A DNA stretch of 64,000 nt, taken from contig CM032119.1 of NCBI GenBank assembly GCA_018894105.1, positions 19,547,246 to 19,611,245 of the forward strand, given 5' to 3'. This document shows, one piece after another, positions 57,623 through 64,000 of the stretch. The stretch is from Jacaranda mimosifolia (lineage: Eukaryota > Streptophyta > Magnoliopsida > Lamiales > Bignoniaceae). The notes beneath the pieces were generated by a model, which did not search any database, had not been told where the DNA came from, and saw only the letters and a list, made by a program, of their open reading frames with translations. Position numbers and translations under genes: made by a program. How positions within the stretch are numbered: position 1 is the stretch's first letter; each line of letters starts with the position of its first letter.

Positions 57623-58236
57623 GTTAAGCTCCGTGAGTTTTTATTGGTTTCCAATAAACTCATCAATTTTTTATCTTCTTTTATTTAGGTTTTCTATATT
57701 TTGACTATGCATTTCATACATCAATAGCAGAAATAAGAGCATTAATAAGTAAATGTGTCTAGCATGCTCCTAGGGTAGGATAACCATGAGCCTTAACCAA
57801 GTCGTGTACTTAGAGCTATAGGTGCACCACTCAGTTGATTTTAAGTAGGCTGATTAAATTCTATCTATTACATAAATGTATCCTATACATTCATAGGTCT
57901 TCAAGCCTTCTTGATCCTCTTGGCCTCATTTTCTCTTTGCAACATTTACAAGAGAAAAGAAATCCTCACCCCTTCATTTCGACTCATCATCCATCATTCA
58001 TTCAACAATTAAATGAACAATAATAAAAATTGACATTCAATCCATCCAACTAAATGCTTATCTCATAAACAATTAATTAATAGGCAAAAATAAGCATAAC
58101 TCTTTATGCAATCTCATTTTTGCACATAATTGAAGATTAACTTAAACTTGACTTTAAAAGCTAGCAAAAATGTCTAACATTGTTTTGAATACATACACAA
58201 CTATTGTGCATCAAAATAGTATGAAATGAGCTTAGA
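57623..58236 (-). other. Outer copia element: leader fragment
   Basis: Aligns with the plus-strand leader of insert III (about 33780-34500): TTTTGATGCACAA, GCATTTAATTG, CATGAGC, and ACCTAAATAA-AGAAGATAAAA-ATTGATGAG in the same order. It is cut by insert I on one side and by the CACTA end on the other. Confidence 0.72.
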
Positions 58237-58239
58237 AGC

Positions 58240-58610
58240 TACTACAACAAATATGACCTTTTATTACGTTTTAAGTGGTGTAGCAATAGGCTGAAATATG
58301 TCGCAAAAGTCTTTTGCTACAAATTTGCTACGAATTTGATCTTGTAGCAAATATAGCCGTGACCAATACTTTGCTACGGAGAGAGGCCATAGCAAAAGCC
58401 TTTTGCTACGAAATTTTTATCTTTTGTGACAATATGTTCTTCGTAGCAAATAAGTGTTGGAAAAAACCTACTTTTTGGTACGATAGTTTATAACTATAGC
58501 AAAAACTATTTTTATTACAGTTAATACTCATAGCAAATGTTTAAAAATAAGTTCAAAATTCATTTGCTACGGTTGTCTAGGCGTAGCAAAAACCTTTAAT
58601 ATAATTTACC
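58240..58610. repeat. CACTA subterminal repeat region
   Basis: At least ten copies of GCTAC(G/A) or its reverse complement in both orientations, e.g. TTTTGCTACGAA, CGTAGCAAAT, ATAGCAAAAGCC. In En/Spm such repeats bind the element's TNPA protein. Confidence 0.8.
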
Positions 58611-59189
58611 TATACATAATATTATTGTAATTTAACCTTGCATTTGAATAACTCTAAATATTTCAATAAGAACACCCAAAAAAATAATAACCACAACCAA
58701 CTAATCGTCAAAATATAAAAATTATGAGGATAATAAAAAATTTTCTGAGACAAAAATAATATATGTTCATATTAAACAAGAATTCTCTAATACATAATTG
58801 CTAGGCATTAAATATATTGTTTCCCATATTCAAAAAATTACTAAGTTGATAAGTATTAGTACCAAAACTTAGAAGCTAGAGGGAAATGCATCATCATCAA
58901 CAAAAAGTTTAGAGGGGAATACATCATCATTTACAAAAAACTATATGTACTAGTCAAAATACGGCCATATGTATGTGCAGATTTTATCTTTACTTCTCCA
59001 TGACCTACAACAAAATCAAATAAATGATAAATAGATTAAATTATAATTTCTCTAAGACATATAAAATGTTGGAACAGAAAAAAGAGAAGTAAAATGTCGT
59101 ATGTACATCAACCAATTCCCAACCAATGCATTTATGAACAACTTCTCCAATAGTCTTTAAACCATCTTGAGGAATTAGTAATTTAGAAT
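58611..59189. other. CACTA interior next to the subterminal repeats
   Basis: AT-rich, no recognisable exon. Includes a small duplication: AGAGGGGAATACATCATCAT-like text near 58875 and 58915. Confidence 0.5.
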
Positions 59190-62100
59190 TTCATACCAAA
59201 GCCTTTTCTACATAGACCTTCACATAAATATGATTTTCTTCTTGCTCAACAAATATCATATCGACAACAATGCCATGTGCCACAATTGTTTTTGGTATTT
59301 CATGGCAAACATGTGCACACGAGCCCCAACCTATATGAACATCAAGCATAAGTATTGAATGAAAATAAATATTCATATTAAACAAAATGAAAACCAAGCA
59401 AAGCAATCAAGTTGTTCAGAATGTATGCTTAAAGTACAAGAACTAACTTGCAACAATAAGAAAAATGATAATCTTATAAGACATTATTCCAGGAAGATAA
59501 GTGTTGATGCCACAATCTAGAAATAATATGTAGACTAGATTCATAAGTCATCAGTAAACTAATTTAAGGTACAAGGAGTTTCAACACATTTTCTTATTAT
59601 TCTATTCTAACACTAGCTTTTGCAACTCTATTTATTTTGTAATTCAATATGAATCAAATATAAGTCAAAATCTTATTTAATAAAGTATCAAATGTATGTC
59701 CTCATCTTGCATCACACACATACTTCACCAAGAATTAATCATCCATAATATAAATAAACCTACAACCATGAAATCAAATCTTGACAACAACATATAATAT
59801 ATCTCATACTAATATTATATTTGATAAAAGAATAATAAAGGACACCTGAGGCACTTTTGAAGAAGGAACATCTCCTAAACTATTCAAAGTTGGTTTAGGA
59901 AACATCGAAGCATTCTGACCTGCACATTTTTTTGCTTCTCAAGCTTTTCAGTCACAGCCTACATCAATCATGAAGTCTATGCTTAGCAATGTGTGATGTG
60001 GTTGTAGATACATTACCTTGATGAAAAAGTAAGTAAGAGTACAATCTTTTGATATTGTACATGTTTCTCTTTAGAAGATGGAACATCTTCTAATCCATTC
60101 AGGGTTTGTTTGGGCAAGTTATCATCCTTTAAAAACTGCAAACATCTGTGCTTCTTAAACTTTTCATTAACAGCCTGCATTTTTATCCAGTTATTGTTAG
60201 TAGAAATGAGTCAACTTAAAATTAATATCAAAGTCAAACAAAAAGATATATGCCTTGATTGGATCACAATATCCTTGCACAATTTTTTGCTTCTTAGAGT
60301 TTCCATTGATAACCTGGATTTAACAAATTATGATAAGCAAAATGCATGTGATAAGAGAAGTATAATATGCAATATGTGGAAAAAGTCTAATTTTGACTTT
60401 CTAGTCATTTAAGTAAAAATACCTCATGGTCTTTAATTCTAAGTGAATAATTCAACCCATTGAAGTTCGATTCATAAGAGCTTGATGCATCTTGAACCTA
60501 CAAGTTTCAACATATAAAAGGAATAGAATCATAATAAATTTTACACTAGACAAATAACTCACTTACTTGAACACCATCCAACAAGGACATTAATGTTAGA
60601 TAGTGTCTTATCAGCTTTTCAATCTTTTTGGATACATGGCTTTTAATTTCTTTCACCTTGAGCAATTCATCTTTCTCACGTACAACTTCATCTTTTAGAG
60701 TTTGCATCTGTTGCTTTTCGACAACTATTTCATCCTTAAGTTTTTATAGTTCCTCAAATTCTTGCTTTCGCAAATCATGCAATGCATCAGTAGCATGCTT
60801 CTTACTTGGTGCGATTCCTCTTCCGAGATATCTCACTTTACCATCATTGTCATTTCCCATAGCAGTTCTAAAAATTTCCATCTTAAATTATCTTGTTCTT
60901 TCAGACTCTGGCTTTTTTGACAATTCATTAGTAAAGTGTGCCTGCAAAAAACAAAAGTCAAAGTATAGAATAAATGAAAAAGCATTATTAGCTTCTACTT
61001 AAATGAAGTCCTAGTTTCTTCTTTTGTTTCTATCATTAACTAGCCCATGGTACATTAACATGTGGTTATGCTTGTATTTACCTTCTTAGTATCTTTCTTT
61101 ATTTTGGTCTTTAACCAACCTATGGTGCATTAAAATGTGATTAGAATATTTTCACTTTTCTAGTTTCATTTTAATGGGTTTTTTTCCCTTTAGGTACTAT
61201 GTTAATATGAGATGAGGCTATGTAAGACTATTTTCATTTTTAATAGAAAAATCTCAAAATTCTTCTTTCTTGAATAGATTTTATGGTGTATTTATATCAT
61301 TGCATTTATGTCTTTGTTTCTACCAAGAGATGTAACCTTTCTTTCTAGGAAACTACCAAGTGAAGTCTGTTTAATTTGTTAGAAATTTATGACAGAATGT
61401 TGTATATGTGCCCTATATAATTGCCTCAACTTCTAAGATTCTTCTCTCTGTCATCTTCCTTTTGAATTTTAATCAAGGAAAACCAAATAACAGAAGCTAA
61501 CAAAGGAAAAAAGCTAAAGGCATGTGAAAATATTAAAGAAGGCAACAAACATTAATTAGAGAAGTAAGATAACTCACAAAAGGAAAGCAAAGTTTATAGT
61601 GACCCAAAGTACAACATGAGCTTCTAATTGAAACTTCCACCCTTAGTAGGATTAGGATTTCAATGCAATTTCTTAAGTAAGATAAGGATTTTAATTAATG
61701 ATCAAAATCTTCTAAAGGCGCCCCATCTGGAATAGAATCCAAAAATTAAAAGTTGAACTCAAAGCAATGTATAAGGAATCATATACTTACATGCAAATTT
61801 GATATGTTATAGTCATCATTGATCCCATTTCCACGAGATTGGGACTCCATCTATGTATCAAGCTCAGTAAGATCTAAACCTTATTTTATCAATTGAAATA
61901 TACAATTAAATAAAGTGATTAGAAAACTAAACATTTCTTAATTCTAATTATTCAAACTACTGAATCAATAAATAAGTTGTTCAATACCAAACTTACCTCT
62001 TGATCTACAATAGCGAAAGAAGTCCTACCAGTCCTATGTAGACATAGCTTCTTCCCAACATTTATTGCATTTTTTCTCGCAATCTCCTGCCATGATTCAG

Positions 62101-63255
62101 TATATATGCATACAAATTAAACATCTCCATCAAAATATGTAATGTTAATTTGCGAATGATATGCTACAAACCTAAAATTCATCATCTTTCCAATACTTTA
62201 CCAATTTTCAAATTCTATGCGATCATTAAATGGTGATTCTCTTAGTTTCCCTTCATCATCTTGGTAGGGTAGAAAATACATAACTTTGACTTTATATCTC
62301 CGCTTCCTCCATACATCAGCGAGAGCACACATCACTATGTCTTTTGCTTCAGGAGGGAGCAAAGTATTGTACTAAAGTAAGTAAACAAATAAAAGTTAGT
62401 AACTATCATATATGTGAAAATTATATCATAAATTAAAATTTTAAACAAAGTCTCTTCTTACCTCTACCTCATCCCATGCCATATCTGTCAAGTACTGGGG
62501 TATATGAGGAAATTCCACAAAGTTCAATGGCAATTTAACTCTATCTTAGCTAAACACCCTACTGCAGTACTATATTTATTGGCATTAGGTCCAATCACCC
62601 TACCATATTTATCTAAAGTGACTTCGAGTTTCTTTCATGTGCCCCACTCCTCTAGAAATTTTGCAGAACCTCTTCTCTTTTTAATCTTAGCTACTTCATT
62701 CAATTTTGAGTTCATTGCGGCTGTGATTACCACAAAATTCATCATAAGATAAATCTAGAAACTTCAAAAAAAGAACGATTAGCTTTCAAGTGCTTCTATA
62801 ATAGGTTTACATGTGGTAATACTAAGTACTATATGTTGTGGTTATGCATGGAAGATAATATATATTCATATTCATTTTCCAAATTAAAGTATTTAAGATG
62901 ACTTACTCTTTAATGGATTGCTTTTAGTGTACATATACTTGAATTACCTTGAGCTTCTGCCTAGGCAGCTCGCCTTTGGGCAAATTCTTGCTCCATCTCA
63001 CTACAAATTGAATGGTCATCAAGTGATTGTGATTGAGCTTTATCTTTCAAGTTGTTTGCTTTCTTTTTCATGTCACATATCTAAGCTATTGTAGCACCAG
63101 ACTGTCTCTTCTTTCCTTTTCTAATGTTTGGTTGCGAAGAAGTTCCTTTATTTGAGACAAGTCCTTCTTTTGAGTTGCTTACTAGTTTCTTTTTTTATTC
63201 AAGAATTTCAGCTATTGTTGCACCAGCTTGAACTTTCTTTCCTTTTCCCATTCCT
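59190..63255 (-). pseudogene. Ptta/En/Spm (TNPA-type) transposon gene, degenerate
   Basis: Exon-like blocks on the minus strand, 5' to 3': MGKGKKVQAGATIAEILE (63250) and a second version of it near 63115; NSKLNEVAKIKKRRGSAKF and DKYGRVIGPNANKYSTAVGC (62720-62550); ALADVWRKRRYKVKVMYFLP (62340-62260); WQEIARKNAINVGKKLCLHR, then TSFAIVDQE with a GTAAGT donor (62095-61997); MGNDNDGKVRYLGRGIAPSK followed by a Lys/Glu coiled coil (60860-60600); and HVGWGSCAHVCHEIPKTIVA (59340). These match, in order, the conserved blocks of plant Ptta/En/Spm proteins. Several stops (after EFEEL, FENW, EEWGT) and a frameshift show it is dead. The protein normally binds subterminal repeats. Confidence 0.7.
59850..60315 (-). 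repeat. Duplicated exon-like modules in the CACTA gene
   Basis: Two blocks share AV(N/T)EK...K and P K x T L N x L x D V P S S K (60174-60073 and 59960-59850); a third, shorter one (NGNSKKQKIVQGY, 60314-60250) resembles their first part. Each follows an AG acceptor-like site, as if a small exon had been copied in tandem. Confidence 0.55.
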
Positions 63256-63539
63256 GTACATATTAACAAATGATAGCTATGGTTAGCAAACAAATAAATA
63301 ATAAGGTAATATACACTAATATTACATGCCAAATTACTTAGATTAAATATTCATACAATCAGGATGAAATAGACAACAATTAAATAAGGTAGAAAATTTA
63401 TGATTTTGAAGTACTAATTTCAAACACTCATACAGATAGAGGGTTTCATATAAACTAAGGAGAAGTGTAGTATAATATCAAAATAGTCTTCAAGAAAGAT
63501 TCTTTTAATGCAATCTGGAATTAGAAATACAAACTCAAT

Positions 63540-64000
63540 TGTCAGCCCCATTTTCTACTTCAGTTTCAATAGCCACTTCAACATATCTTTAGGTTGCTTC
63601 TAACTCGTGAGCCATAAATCCTTCCACTCCTTCCCTCACCTAATATGTATCCTCATTTTGAATTGAAAAGCTTTTGTCTAGTTGCATCCTACTATGTTGT
63701 TTAGCTTCAATTATTGAATAGATGTCATACTTGTCTCTTTTTAACATTTTCACCACCACATTCCATCCTGGCTCCAATGGATCAGAAATATACCAAACTT
63801 GTTGTGCTTGATTTACTAAGATAAAAGGCTCACAATAGGTAGATCTTTACCATACATCAAATGATTAAAGTTCACAAGTGTATACTTGAACTCATCTTGT
63901 TTCATTCCCTTTTCATTGTTAACGCAATCACATTTAAACATTAGAAATTGAATACCTTTTGTGTACTCAATCATGATGATTTCTGTTAAAATGCCATAAT
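63540..64000 (-). pseudogene. CACTA TNPD-type transposase, C-terminal DUF4216-like part
   Basis: Minus strand from the window edge: KGIQFLMFKCDCVNNEKGMK, DEFKYTLVNFNHLMYGKDLP, then after a frameshift EPFILVNQAQQVWYISDPLE, PGWNVVVKMLKRDKYDIYSI and a Glu-rich tail with two stops (after NEDTY and LEAT). The block FILxxQAxQVxYxxDP is typical of the DUF4216 region that follows the TNP2-type catalytic domain in plant CACTA transposases. The catalytic part lies outside the window. Confidence 0.72.

Larger units (their letters stand above)
30766..58236. mobile_element. Nested Ty1/copia complex (one family, four element bodies)
   Basis: Six LTR sequences and four gag/pol bodies of one copia family fill this stretch. 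Sense order on the minus strand from 58236: outer leader (58236-57623), insert I (57622-48955), outer gag (48954-48399), insert II (48398-41775), outer gag end/protease (41774-41182), insert III in opposite direction (41181-33136), outer pol (33135-31476), truncated outer 3' LTR (31475-30766). The outer pieces follow in gene order, which supports nested insertion rather than chance juxtaposition. gag resembles UBN2-type copia Gag; the pol order PR-IN-RT-RH is that of copia elements. LTRs of ~2.2 kb are long for copia. Confidence 0.82.
58240..64000 (-). mobile_element. CACTA (En/Spm) transposon, one end and part of its interior
   Basis: The terminus reads TACTACAACAAATATGACC, the CACTACAA-type end with its first base changed. 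It is followed by dense GCTACG/CGTAGC subterminal repeats. Inside, on the minus strand, are a Ptta/En/Spm (TNPA-type) gene and, furthest in, the end of a DUF4216-containing transposase gene, the normal CACTA order. The other terminus lies beyond 64000, so neither the length nor the 3-bp TSD can be checked. It is inserted in the outer copia leader. Confidence 0.75.

Noticed and set aside
60628..61002. Plus-strand Ser/Cys-rich ORF
   Set aside because: It is antisense to the Lys/Glu coiled-coil exon of the minus-strand CACTA gene, which has family motifs.

Overview
This window is nuclear DNA of a flowering plant, probably a dicot. It is AT-rich, has one long intron-rich gene with a plant-specific domain pair, and is dominated by plant LTR retrotransposons, small DNA transposons and a CACTA element. 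All calls were made by eye; element boundaries rest on target-site duplications (TSDs), terminal repeats, primer-binding sites (PBS) and alignment between copies within the window.

1-3036: non-coding DNA; the first ~1.1 kb looks promoter- or LTR-like. 3037-25321 (minus strand): a split gene for a MIP1-type leucine-zipper/DUF547 protein. Eleven coding exons total 1,806 bp (601 codons plus stop), keep frame at every junction, and have GT/AG borders. Its introns are swollen by insertions: a Ty3/gypsy derivative (8940-13240), a TRIM-like mini LTR element (14440-15367), a Mutator-like nonautonomous element with 9-bp TSD (15892-17500) and a hAT-like nonautonomous element with 8-bp TSD (18278-19121).

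25322-30765: AT-rich DNA with a fragment of a ULP1-type (C48) peptidase gene, then a tandem array of about eight ~447-bp units. One unit carries a 491-bp hAT-like MITE with 8-bp TSD; a second MITE copy lacks a TSD and marks a rearrangement of the array.

30766-58236: a nested complex of one Ty1/copia family with unusually long (~2.2 kb) LTRs. The simplest reading is an old outer element on the minus strand into which three relatives inserted: insert I (48955-57622, minus), insert II (41775-48398, minus, TSD AAAGG, inside the outer gag) and insert III (33136-41181, plus, lacking its 5' LTR). All gag and pol frames are broken, so none is autonomous.

58240-64000: one end of a CACTA (En/Spm) transposon with GCTACG-type subterminal repeats, a degenerate minus-strand Ptta/En/Spm (TNPA-type) gene, and the 3' end of a TNPD-type transposase gene (DUF4216-like) running off the window edge.

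Apart from the DUF547 gene no intact host gene is visible. No rRNA, tRNA or CRISPR was recognised.
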